IMG/VR virus record: IMGVR_UViG_3300037558_001699 | Span: 1 to 48,267 of that record | Reading direction: 5' to 3' (one strand) | DNA length: 48,267 bases | Origin: a virus | In this document: piece after piece, positions 33,035 through 40,964 of the stretch | How the letters are laid out: each line of letters opens with the position of its first letter | Position numbering within the stretch: position 1 is the stretch's first letter | The notes under the pieces: generated by a model | The model's input: only the letters and a program-made list of their open reading frames with translations | Told to the model about the DNA's origin: nothing | Database searches by the model: none | Made by a program: the position numbers and the translations under genes

Positions 33035-33320
33035 CGATGTAATAGTCTGCTGCAGGTTTACCTAAGAAAAGTGTGTGGTACTTACATCCCCAGGAGTTTA
33101 GTTGCTCGATAGTAAAATCGTAATACTTATCGTTAGCTTCCTTACGATTATTTTCAAATGTTCCCATACCTCTCGCGGTATGATAGATGATCTCGTGCCC
33201 ATCATCATACAATTTATTTATGATTTGAATCCTAGCCCAGCGTGGGACAGCATGAGTATATCTACTATCTCCCTTGCCAGGGAAGCAGATCGTACCGTCA
33301 ATGTCTACATTATATCTCAT
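32997..33320 (-). CDS. Small HAD-family phosphatase
   Basis: A 107-residue HAD hydrolase. Motif I DIDGTIC (D6, D8), motif II HTARGM, a Lys in LGKPAADYYIDDKG that also carries motif IV acids. It resembles capsule-biosynthesis HAD phosphatases. Within this cluster it could remove the 1-phosphate of heptose-1,7-bisphosphate (the GmhB step), though true GmhB is longer and carries zinc. Confidence 0.75.
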   Translation of the reverse strand: MRYNVDIDGTICFPGKGDSRYTHAVPRWARIQIINKLYDDGHEIIYHTARGMGTFENNRKEANDKYYDFTIEQLNSWGCKYHTLFLGKPAADYYIDDKGINSEEFFN

Positions 33321-33913
33321 TGTACTATATCAAATTCACATTGAACATTAAAACTAATCGTAACACGATCTGTTACAGCTGGATCAACATAGTGATACAT
33401 TTCAGAAGGAAAGATTATGATCTCACCCTCCTTTGCATAGGTTGTGCTGTGCATAAAATCTTGATAAGGTTGATTAGATCCGTTACCAAAGAAGACAGTT
33501 CTATTGTCCTCCTCTAAGTGGTAGAGATAGATTCCTGAGAAAGTTGATGATGGATGCACATGTGGGTGATGACAATTACCACGAGTGTAATATGTGTACC
33601 AAATATCAACTAAGTTTATGTTACTTAGATCTGGCATTTCAAATGGCAGATCATCAGCACAATCAGAAATAGGATCAAACACAATATCCTTGATAAAATC
33701 TAGGTCATGTAAATGATCCATAAATGCTGACGAAGGATCGTTAGCACCTCTGTTGTCCCAAGGAAAAGACAAATCATAAAACTGTGACTCCTTGTCAGCT
33801 TGAATCCAATCCCAAAGAACTCTTTTTATATTAGCATGATTCTTGATCTTCTTCCTATACAGGAAAGGACCAGGGAATAAAGTTAGATCAAATGTTGAGG
33901 ATTCTATCGACAT
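33317..33913 (-). CDS. 2-oxoglutarate/Fe(II) oxygenase (TIGR02466-like)
   Basis: A 198-residue protein. WYTYYTRGNCHHPHVHPSST, then SGIYLYHLEEDNRTVFFG, and EGEIIIFPSEMYHYVDP: an H-x-H type iron site, a beta core, a distal His in EMYHYV and Arg in TDRVTISF. The pattern HPHxHPxSxxSGIYYL is that of TIGR02466 putative oxygenases. Overlaps the HAD gene by 4 nt, the kinase gene by 26 nt. Confidence 0.75.
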   Translation of the reverse strand: MSIESSTFDLTLFPGPFLYRKKIKNHANIKRVLWDWIQADKESQFYDLSFPWDNRGANDPSSAFMDHLHDLDFIKDIVFDPISDCADDLPFEMPDLSNINLVDIWYTYYTRGNCHHPHVHPSSTFSGIYLYHLEEDNRTVFFGNGSNQPYQDFMHSTTYAKEGEIIIFPSEMYHYVDPAVTDRVTISFNVQCEFDIVQ

Positions 33914-34682
33914 CTTCCATTCTCAAAGTGTATGTGCCTGGGTTTTGTACAGCAATTGCAGCTGCCTTGTTTGCGAAAGAAATTGCCTCTTCCATCACAG
34001 GCAATTGAACAAAGTAAAATACTAATGCAGCAAGGAATGTATCACCAGCACCTGTCACATCAAATGTTCTGACGAGATCATTGCAGGGAAATATTTTCTT
34101 ATTCCATGCTGCACCATCATCCCCAAGAGTAACAATCATATTCTCTCCATTAGGAATGTTACCAGGATCTAATGCCTCAAATTCTTTCTTGTTAATTTTA
34201 TAGATGATATTACTGAACTCTGTAACAAGTTTAGTTTTTTTCGTATCCACAAATATTTTAGTATTAGGATACCTGCCAGCAATATCACTGATTATTTTAG
34301 TGTCAGGAATGAATCCTTTGTTATAGTCTGAGATGATAATTGCATCGTAGGTATCATGCAACAGTGCCATCTGCAACTGAGCTGAATGTAACTCTTTTAC
34401 ATCAGGCTCACTGTCAACTCGAATGATCTGCTGATTACTTTTACTATCAATAAACCTGGTCTTCTTTGCTTCTTCCTTGTTACACAAAAAAGTAACAGTA
34501 ATACCAAGAGACTCTAAGTTCTGCTTGACATTACCTGCCATACCAGGAGCAGTATCTTTACCTTGCTCAATAAGAATAGGAACAGGTGCCTCTGGACTTA
34601 AGCGATCACACTCACCATAGACCCATTCATCGGTACAACTATCCCCGATCAATAATACTTTGTATTGTTTTGCTAGTTGCAT
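33888..34682 (-). CDS. hldE1: D-glycero-beta-D-manno-heptose-7-phosphate kinase (HldE N-like)
   Basis: A 264-residue PfkB kinase. VLLIGDSCTDEWVYGECDRL, SPEAPVPILIEQGKDTAPGM, TRFIDSKSNQQIIRVDSEP, and the catalytic DVTGAGDTFLAALVFYF. The QQIIRVDSE and SPEAPVP signatures are specific to RfaE1/HldE kinases. In most bacteria it is fused to the nucleotidyltransferase; here they are separate overlapping genes. Confidence 0.9.
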   Translation of the reverse strand: MQLAKQYKVLLIGDSCTDEWVYGECDRLSPEAPVPILIEQGKDTAPGMAGNVKQNLESLGITVTFLCNKEEAKKTRFIDSKSNQQIIRVDSEPDVKELHSAQLQMALLHDTYDAIIISDYNKGFIPDTKIISDIAGRYPNTKIFVDTKKTKLVTEFSNIIYKINKKEFEALDPGNIPNGENMIVTLGDDGAAWNKKIFPCNDLVRTFDVTGAGDTFLAALVFYFVQLPVMEEAISFANKAAAIAVQNPGTYTLRMEDVDRILNI

Positions 34683-35043
34683 AATCTTCTAGTCTAGGGA
34701 AAAAATGTACTTCGGCAGAGAACATGGATCCGATGACAGACTTTCCTTCCCAGTCAGATCCTACTACCATTATGTCAGGATTTGTAACCTTTACACAGTT
34801 CTCTAGCTCTAGATCAGAGTCAAACAAGAGAACATGATCTACGGTTTTAAGACTTGAGAGCATGTATGCTCTGTCTTCGGCAGTATTTATTGGTCGTGTT
34901 GGACCCTTCTTTTCTTTTACTCTTTCGTCACTATCAATAGCGACAACTACAACATCACCTTGGGACTTTGCATACTCCAGTAGTTCAAGATGACCACGAT
35001 GGAGTATGTCAAAGGTCCCATTAACAAATACTTTCTTAGTCAT
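34639..35043 (-). CDS. hldE2: Heptose-1-phosphate nucleotidyltransferase (HldE C-like)
   Basis: A 134-residue protein: VFVNGTFDILHRGHLELLEY with the HxGH active site (H15, H18), VVVVAIDSDERVKEKKGPTR, INTAEDRAYMLSSL, VVGSDWEGKSVIGS. It transfers AMP from ATP to heptose-1-phosphate giving ADP-heptose. It overlaps the kinase gene by 44 nt, which acts as a split HldE. Confidence 0.9.
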   Translation of the reverse strand: MTKKVFVNGTFDILHRGHLELLEYAKSQGDVVVVAIDSDERVKEKKGPTRPINTAEDRAYMLSSLKTVDHVLLFDSDLELENCVKVTNPDIMVVGSDWEGKSVIGSMFSAEVHFFPRLEDYATSKTIQSIIDRG

Positions 35044-36850
35044 TTGATAATGAAATCAGTTTACCATATTCGGGAAGATACAAATATTCAATCTCAGAAT
35101 TTGCAAGAGTTCTACATGCATCATCCAATGTTTCTACAAGAGGTTCACCACCGAGATTAAACGATGTGTTAAACAAGATAGGACAACCAGTTGCTTCATA
35201 AAAACAATTGATTAGATTGTAGTAGTTCTCATTCTGCTCTTCAGTTACAGTTTGAATACGACATGTATCATCGATATGAATAATAGAAGGAATCTTTTCT
35301 TCAATTCCTGGCAAACAATTAACAGCGTACATCATATGAGGAGTCTCTTCCATGCCACGCAGATCAAACCACTCATGTACATGTTCTTTCAGAATAGATC
35401 CAGCAAAAGGACGGAAGTATTCACGCCGCTTTACTTTATTGACATGATCTTTTCCTTTAGGATCACGAGGATCATAAACAATAGAACGATTGCCTAGAGC
35501 TCTAGGACCAGATTCAGATCTACCTTGGAACATCGCAACAATATTTTTATCAGTGATCAAATCAACTACAGTTTGATCTGTTGCTTCAGATACTTTAGCG
35601 CCATACTTATCAGAGGTGTCTACAATATCACTAAGTTTATAATTATATTCTTTCCCAAGATATAAACTAGTTGCATAAGGACGGACCTTAGAATCACCAG
35701 TAACCCTATGATAATGAAGAAGAGCTGCACCAATAGCAGTGCCTGCATCATTAGAAATGGGTTCAGCATATAGATTGATACCCTCGTCTTTCAGTTGATC
35801 AAGATACCAATAGTTTGCAACACAATTCAGACCATATCCACCAGAGATAACAACATTAGATGTTTCGCTAGATTCAACTGCACTTCTAATCAAAGAAAGA
35901 ACTTGTTGCTGTGATTCAGTTTGGATTTTGTATGCTAAGTCCCTACGATTCTGCATCCTAGTCCAATCATTTCTATCAATCTCAGGATCAGTATGGAGTT
36001 CTGAGCACGCTCCCTCATTAACAAGAGACGCATTTGGATATGTTGGGGAGAGCATGTTTAGATTGGTTGGAACATATCCACCAATCTTATTTTCCTCTGA
36101 AAAGAGAGAAGGAATTTTTTCGTTTGGTTTACCATATGGAAACAGACCCATGGTTTTCCCTGCTTCAATTGCATGGAATCCACAGTATTGAGTTACAGCT
36201 TCGTATGCTTTGACAATACCAGGTGTACAATCAATAACCATAAAAGATGTTCCCTCTTCATCCTGATGAAGTTGAGAGTTATCAAACTGAGGATTAATTT
36301 GTGGCGGAATGCCAACACCATTACCACCTAGGTGTCTGTAAATAGGAACAAATGATGCGGGATAATCACATCCAAATATAGATTCAGTCTCCCAGAAAGT
36401 ATGACTTCTATCACCAAACTTCATTGGAATAAATGTTCCAGCACCATCAACTACAACAGAGACTGCCTTATCAAATCCAGAACGATAAAACGCGCAAGCT
36501 GCATGTAATTTATGATGAATAGTACCATAATCAATCACCTGGTGATGACCATCTGGAGTTTTAGATCTACGATCAATCAGTCCCAACTTCCGTGCCAGTC
36601 CTGTGTAAGGATCTTCTCCGCAATACTCAAGTCTATTACCGCTAGAACTAATTAATTCAGTGTGTGCGACTACAAGATAGTCTAGTCTATCAGTGTACTC
36701 TAGAATCTTTGTCATCGATACTAGAGGAGCTCCATCATACTTTGCTCTAGTAAGTCTTTCTTCTTCTACTGCAAGTACAATCTCACCATCTTTTAAGAGA
36801 CAAACTCCTCCATTATGTCCCCTAGTAATACCAGCAATCCATTGTGTCAT
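35036..36850 (-). CDS. Carbamoyltransferase, NodU/TobZ family (copy 2)
   Basis: 604 residues. EERLTRAKYDG (30-40), HHKLHAACA (H112, H113, H116), VVDGAGT (133-139), GKTMGLFPYGKP, CVANYWYLDQL, then FQGRSESGPRALGNRSI, RREYFRPFAG and NTSFNLGGEPLV. Same enzyme type as the gene at 18303 but only moderately similar and within the heptose operon, overlapping both neighbours by 4-8 nt. Carbamoylation of a heptose hydroxyl is the simplest inference; a 7-O-carbamoyl-heptose is known in the LPS core of Pseudomonas. Confidence 0.9.
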   Translation of the reverse strand: MTQWIAGITRGHNGGVCLLKDGEIVLAVEEERLTRAKYDGAPLVSMTKILEYTDRLDYLVVAHTELISSSGNRLEYCGEDPYTGLARKLGLIDRRSKTPDGHHQVIDYGTIHHKLHAACAFYRSGFDKAVSVVVDGAGTFIPMKFGDRSHTFWETESIFGCDYPASFVPIYRHLGGNGVGIPPQINPQFDNSQLHQDEEGTSFMVIDCTPGIVKAYEAVTQYCGFHAIEAGKTMGLFPYGKPNEKIPSLFSEENKIGGYVPTNLNMLSPTYPNASLVNEGACSELHTDPEIDRNDWTRMQNRRDLAYKIQTESQQQVLSLIRSAVESSETSNVVISGGYGLNCVANYWYLDQLKDEGINLYAEPISNDAGTAIGAALLHYHRVTGDSKVRPYATSLYLGKEYNYKLSDIVDTSDKYGAKVSEATDQTVVDLITDKNIVAMFQGRSESGPRALGNRSIVYDPRDPKGKDHVNKVKRREYFRPFAGSILKEHVHEWFDLRGMEETPHMMYAVNCLPGIEEKIPSIIHIDDTCRIQTVTEEQNENYYNLINCFYEATGCPILFNTSFNLGGEPLVETLDDACRTLANSEIEYLYLPEYGKLISLSND

Positions 36851-37845
36851 TTTCCAAATCCTTTAGGTTCACAGCAAGAAGGAGTCATAACCTTCTGGGG
36901 TTCTTTCGTTACATCACGGAACTTTGGTTTACCAAGTCTCTTACGGCATGAAGAAACGACTTTATCGTATACATCCTTAGACATATTCATACACTCATCA
37001 TTCATCATGTCCTGATAGTCTTCCATCGTCAATCTAATTGGCGAGAATGTTCTATCATTCTCACCAACATCAATTATATCAAATGTAGAATCTTCTGGGT
37101 ATGAAATGTTAACAGGATAGGTAGAACCAATCACAGCTGTTACAGATGTTTCTGTGCTCTTAGCAATGTGTTGTCCTACAGAATCACATCCAACAAAATG
37201 ATCTGCATTCTGAATGATACCAGCCCAAACTCTAATATCTGCTTGTGGCCAGGCAACATGAGGAGTTTGTTCTCCAATTTGGAACTGGAACTCACTCATG
37301 ATCACAACAGCATAATCTTTTCTAAGATTATTAATTAGATCTACTGCATGAGTTGTATGAAAACTTCTAGAAGATGGATCAATAATATATTCCTGCTCTA
37401 CCTGAACACCTCTACCAAATGGTTGGAAGACTACAACTTTTTCCTTGCCAGTTACATTCTTAATTTCCTCAATAGTATTAAGAGCAGTGATCGCTTCTGT
37501 TTTAGATAACTTAATGCTAGGGGAAGGAAGTTCTCTAGGTTCTGTAATACCATTGATTTCCATATCAAAAGCTTGTGCAATATTACACTTCTGATTGTAA
37601 TAATGCCACTGACGATATGGTTCTGGAGTTACACAATCCCTAGACTTGAGGTAATCCTCAAACAGATTCTTATGCCAATTGTCAAACGCATACTTATGGA
37701 GAACGGGATGCGCTTTGTAGAAATTCATTCCACCTTCGCACACGATGATAAAGTCATCATGAGTCTCTGCATACTTTACAAATGCAGGGATAGAACAAAT
37801 CACTCGACCAGCGCCGCCGTTAATGAAAAATGCTTTAGCTCTCAT
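36847..37845 (-). CDS. Glycosyltransferase family 9-like (heptosyltransferase-like)
   Basis: 332 residues. An N-terminal Rossmann-like half (AFFINGGAGRVICSIPAFVK) and a C-terminal half with FVGCDSVGQHIAKSTETSVT then AVIGSTYPVNISYPE, the donor-site pattern of GT9 heptosyltransferases. It is first in the sugar operon; ATAAATA lies 19 nt upstream. The acceptor is unknown. Confidence 0.7.
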   Translation of the reverse strand: MRAKAFFINGGAGRVICSIPAFVKYAETHDDFIIVCEGGMNFYKAHPVLHKYAFDNWHKNLFEDYLKSRDCVTPEPYRQWHYYNQKCNIAQAFDMEINGITEPRELPSPSIKLSKTEAITALNTIEEIKNVTGKEKVVVFQPFGRGVQVEQEYIIDPSSRSFHTTHAVDLINNLRKDYAVVIMSEFQFQIGEQTPHVAWPQADIRVWAGIIQNADHFVGCDSVGQHIAKSTETSVTAVIGSTYPVNISYPEDSTFDIIDVGENDRTFSPIRLTMEDYQDMMNDECMNMSKDVYDKVVSSCRKRLGKPKFRDVTKEPQKVMTPSCCEPKGFGK

Positions 37846-37864
37846 ATTATCTTGAGTAACGGGT

Positions 37865-37871
37865 TATTTAT
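37865..37871 (-). promoter_or_regulatory. Late-promoter motif ATAAATA before sugar operon
   Basis: ATAAATA 19 nt before the glycosyltransferase ATG; suggests the heptose/carbamoyl operon (37845 to 32660) is expressed late, with virion genes. Confidence 0.5.
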
Positions 37872-38582
37872 TTACATGAATAGCACTTGTGCCATTCGAT
37901 CATGGTCGGTAAACATGCCTTCAGAATACCATTGACTATGCAGTAGGTCAGCTTCATAGAGTATACATCTATTATACACCATCTTGAATTCTAATTCAAC
38001 TTTCCAGGGAGATTCTGGATCTACATCAACCCAGTCTCTCAACCATCTATTTTTAGTCAGTTGATTAAACTCATGACCCATTGCTACACAATCTTCAGTG
38101 ATCATGTCTGGTCTAGGAAAAGATTGTTTGCCATAATATGAATAGAGTCTTGTTCCACCCTGACATTCATCTCCTTTATTCAAATAGATTACAGATCCAA
38201 AATTAATATCAAATGAATCTTGATGAGGTATACCACCACCAACATCCATGGTCTTAGCATTCATTATATTGCACATGAATCCAGATTTATTCCAGTTGCT
38301 TTCCCACTCCTGTTCATTAACTGGACTCTTCCATATAGGATGTTGTTTAAGCTGATCGAAGAGTGGTTTAAGATTCTCCTTAACACGAGAGTCTTCTTCA
38401 TAAACTCTCCATCCAGGGAGACCTGCAATCAGATCTGGATCATCTCTATTAGGAGAGTCGATACAATACTGTCTAACCTCATCTGGATTTTTATAGAACC
38501 CATCAATAATTAATGCGTTTCTTTTTTCTTCTCCAATCTCAGATACAACTGTAATATCAAATTCTTTATTTAATTCAAACAT
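37872..38582 (-). CDS. 2-oxoglutarate/Fe(II) oxygenase-like (DUF6445-like)
   Basis: 236 residues. ALIIDGFYKNPDEVRQYCID at the N-terminus, then GGGIPHQDSFDINFGSVIYL with HxD, a GG turn (CQGGTRLYSYYG), distal His in LLHSQWYSEG and Arg in DRMAQVLFM. Matches the DUF6445 pattern of uncharacterised oxygenases. Two nt separate it from the next oxygenase gene. Confidence 0.7.
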   Translation of the reverse strand: MFELNKEFDITVVSEIGEEKRNALIIDGFYKNPDEVRQYCIDSPNRDDPDLIAGLPGWRVYEEDSRVKENLKPLFDQLKQHPIWKSPVNEQEWESNWNKSGFMCNIMNAKTMDVGGGIPHQDSFDINFGSVIYLNKGDECQGGTRLYSYYGKQSFPRPDMITEDCVAMGHEFNQLTKNRWLRDWVDVDPESPWKVELEFKMVYNRCILYEADLLHSQWYSEGMFTDHDRMAQVLFM

Positions 38583-38584
38583 GA

Positions 38585-39220
38585 TTAGTTAATGAATGTT
38601 ATGTTGCCAGCAACTGAAACTCTTTCAATATCAGGAGTTCTAAATGGAACTACTGTATGCATCAAGCTTGATGGAAATAAAAAGAAGTCTCCTCTCTTAG
38701 GTAGGAAAAACTTTCTATTGTCTTGGAATGGAGGAACAGAATCGCCATGAACAAACATGATTGATCCAGGAATAGGTCCATTACCTACCATGTTGAATCT
38801 TTCTTTCTCTGTCTGTAGCTCATCTGGCACATCAAGATACAGAACAAAACTCAAATCACCTCTATGGTTATGTAGGGGATTATAATCATGTTGTTTTTGA
38901 TAATTAATCCATAGACTATCACATTCCCAAGAAGGACTTATACGATTCTCAACATGATGAGACAATCCATCTAAGTATAAAGAGATGTAAGGCTCAATCT
39001 GTTCTTGAAACCAGAGAATATGATTGGGTGTATAGTTCCATTCATCATGCATATCTGCAGCTAACATTCTCTCTGCATTGTACTGTGGAACATCTCTAAT
39101 TTCAGATGCTCTCTCTGCTAGACCATCTAAAATACTATCTTCCGTTGTCATCTGCAATAAAAAAGGTCCCCAAGTAATCGGTTTGCACACGAATTGCCTG
39201 GGGACTTCTGTATTAATCAT
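38585..39220 (-). CDS. 2-oxoglutarate/Fe(II) oxygenase-like
   Basis: 211 residues. SLWINYQKQHDYNPLHNHRG, then LSFVLYLDVPDEL, GSIMFVHGDSVPP, and KRGDFFLFPSSLMHTVVPF: HxH iron-site candidate, distal His in LMHTVVPF, Arg in DIERVSVAGN. Same fold family as the genes at 33317 and 45828. It ends the run of genes before the tail-fibre block. Confidence 0.75.
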   Translation of the reverse strand: MINTEVPRQFVCKPITWGPFLLQMTTEDSILDGLAERASEIRDVPQYNAERMLAADMHDEWNYTPNHILWFQEQIEPYISLYLDGLSHHVENRISPSWECDSLWINYQKQHDYNPLHNHRGDLSFVLYLDVPDELQTEKERFNMVGNGPIPGSIMFVHGDSVPPFQDNRKFFLPKRGDFFLFPSSLMHTVVPFRTPDIERVSVAGNITFIN

Positions 39221-39235
39221 ATCAAACCTTGGGAG

Positions 39236-39266
39236 TCAAAAAATATGGGGGAAATTTTTCCCCCAT
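39236..39266 (-). terminator. Rho-independent terminator of tail-fibre block
   Basis: Minus-strand hairpin ATGGGGGAAA/TTTCCCCCAT followed by ATTTTTTG. It separates the fibre genes from the oxygenase genes downstream. Confidence 0.85.
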
Positions 39267-39298
39267 CAGTGTAATTATATATTCGATTTTGTTTTGGG

Positions 39299-40021
39299 TC
39301 AGTCTGTAATTCCGTTGTTAGGACGCTCACCTGTCGTGACACCCGCTCCAAGTTGATCAGGATCAAGTGGCCAAACAACCAAGTGAGTTGCTGTACCTAC
39401 ACCTGCCCAGTCAGTAGGAAGATTTCTCAACTTAGTACGATAGTCTAACCAGGGTTGCTTGACAGAATCGGGCATGTCAACAGCTGCAACTCTAGAGTCA
39501 CATGCCGTCAGCATTCCATTTCTTGTGTCGCGAATCTGATCCCATCCAAAGCAGACAGTATCAGTATTGACTACTTCGCTAGGTTCATCGTGACTGAATA
39601 GAGGAGTAGACCAGCTGTTAGCTGATGTATCGTAGTAGAAAGATCTGAGATCGAAAGCTTCACTAAAGTGATAGGGATCGCAGACAGTAGGATTGGGTTC
39701 GTTAGATGGACCACACTCTACTTCATACTGTTCAGCAGGGTCTTGCCAACCCCACAGAGCCATAGCATGTAGAGGATATTGCTCCGCATCTAAGGTAACT
39801 TCTACAAATCCAGGAGGGGTAGGAACATCAGCATCGATCGTTCCGACCTCAGCGATTCTATCATTACCATCCAGACCTGGACTAGCTGGATCCCAAATGG
39901 TTTGGATATATCTAGGACCAACATAGGTAGAGATACCAGCTTCATCTGGATCTACCTCGTCTCCCATCCATTCGGTGGGGACTGAGTAAAGTACTGTTTT
40001 TGTGATTTGTGGATTAGACAT
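39299..40021 (-). CDS. Tail-fibre assembly-like protein
   Basis: 240 residues. The C-terminal region RDTRNGMLTACDSRVAAVDM followed by WLDYRTKLRNLPTDW matches the pattern of phage tail-fibre chaperone or DUF4376-like domains (RxxxLxxCDxxVxxDxP then YRxxLRDLP). The N-terminal part is Asp/Pro-rich. It follows the Cys-rich fibre-tip gene, the usual place for such a chaperone. Confidence 0.6.
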   Translation of the reverse strand: MSNPQITKTVLYSVPTEWMGDEVDPDEAGISTYVGPRYIQTIWDPASPGLDGNDRIAEVGTIDADVPTPPGFVEVTLDAEQYPLHAMALWGWQDPAEQYEVECGPSNEPNPTVCDPYHFSEAFDLRSFYYDTSANSWSTPLFSHDEPSEVVNTDTVCFGWDQIRDTRNGMLTACDSRVAAVDMPDSVKQPWLDYRTKLRNLPTDWAGVGTATHLVVWPLDPDQLGAGVTTGERPNNGITD

Positions 40022-40042
40022 TGTTCTTTAGATCTCCTTTAA

Positions 40043-40876
40043 TTACTGCCAGTAGGACACAACAACGAGACCAGCGGCACCGAAGCCACCCCAGCAACAT
40101 CCGCCATCGGTAAACGGCGATGTTCCGCCACCACCAGGGAACAAGGACTGACCTTTACAGCATCCATGAGTGTTACCACCAGAGCAGTTATCCATATTGA
40201 AGTTAGTTGAGGAAGCATAAGGTCCTACACCAGGTCCAGTCCAGGATCTGTCAGTTCCCCTGCAATACTGGTTATTATGCTTACCACCAGAAGGACCAAG
40301 GATCCCAAAGTCTCCACCAAACCAGCAGGCACAAACCTGAAGACATTTCTGGCACTGTGCAGGAGCAACACAAGAGTAGCAACCGCCACCACAGTGGTGC
40401 CATCCCCATGCTCCACCTTCAGCACAGAAGTTAGAAAGACCAGAGCCTGTTACATAACTTTTGCAACCTCGTCTACCACAACATGCTCTACTTGTACACT
40501 GTCGGCAGCAGGAACACTGTGATGTTCCCCCAGCACAAATTGTGTAGGCTGTAGATCCAGGAGTGAAATCTTTGTATGCAAACAGAGTCTTGGTTACAAA
40601 TGCACCAGCTCCACCTGAAGGACCATTGGAGCAACATGCACCGATAGATCCTGTGCCACCGCCAGAGGTCAACTCAAATCGGATACTAGTTGTAAGGGCA
40701 GGAACCGTCCAGTTCAAGCAACAACCACCATTGGAAACACTCCAATAGTTGTTATTATACAAGTAAAACTGATCAGCGATACCTGTAGAAACCCCAGTGA
40801 CCTGTCCAGGACCAACTGAGTTAGCGATAATCGCCTCAGTACCTTGAATCTGTTTATATGTCTGGTAATTAGCCAT
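40043..40876 (-). CDS. Cysteine- and glycine-rich fibre tip/adhesin-like protein
   Basis: 277 residues with about 26 cysteines (CC pairs and clusters such as CSCCRQC and CQKCLQVCAC) and long glycine runs. N-terminal part VSNGGCCLNWTVPALTTSIR then GACCSNGPSGGAGAFVTKTL; C-terminal GGGGTSPFTDGGCC and GGFGAAGLVVVSYW, typical of glycine-rich fibre-tip domains. Disulfides would need an oxidising site or formation after lysis. Likely host-recognition adhesin; CTAAATA lies 36 nt upstream. Confidence 0.7.
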   Translation of the reverse strand: MANYQTYKQIQGTEAIIANSVGPGQVTGVSTGIADQFYLYNNNYWSVSNGGCCLNWTVPALTTSIRFELTSGGGTGSIGACCSNGPSGGAGAFVTKTLFAYKDFTPGSTAYTICAGGTSQCSCCRQCTSRACCGRRGCKSYVTGSGLSNFCAEGGAWGWHHCGGGCYSCVAPAQCQKCLQVCACWFGGDFGILGPSGGKHNNQYCRGTDRSWTGPGVGPYASSTNFNMDNCSGGNTHGCCKGQSLFPGGGGTSPFTDGGCCWGGFGAAGLVVVSYWQ

Positions 40877-40912
40877 TGCTTTTAATATTCTAAAGTGGTG
40901 GAATCGTAATAG

Positions 40913-40919
40913 TATTTAG
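40913..40919 (-). promoter_or_regulatory. Late-promoter-like motif CTAAATA
   Basis: CTAAATA 36 nt before the Cys-rich protein gene, between that gene and the upstream terminator. Confidence 0.4.
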
Positions 40920-40930
40920 GAAAAAGCATA

Positions 40931-40957
40931 ATAAAAAGGGGGGAGATTGCTCTCCCC
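40931..40957 (-). terminator. Rho-independent terminator of large fibre gene
   Basis: Minus-strand hairpin GGGGAGA-GCAA-TCTCCCC followed by CCTTTTT, directly after the stop of the 1334-residue fibre gene. Confidence 0.85.
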
Positions 40958-40964
40958 AGAAGAA

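Noticed and set aside
40207-40748. Three overlapping frames opposite or beside the Cys-rich gene
   Set aside because: They are artefacts of the unusual glycine and cysteine codon content of that gene; none has a start context.
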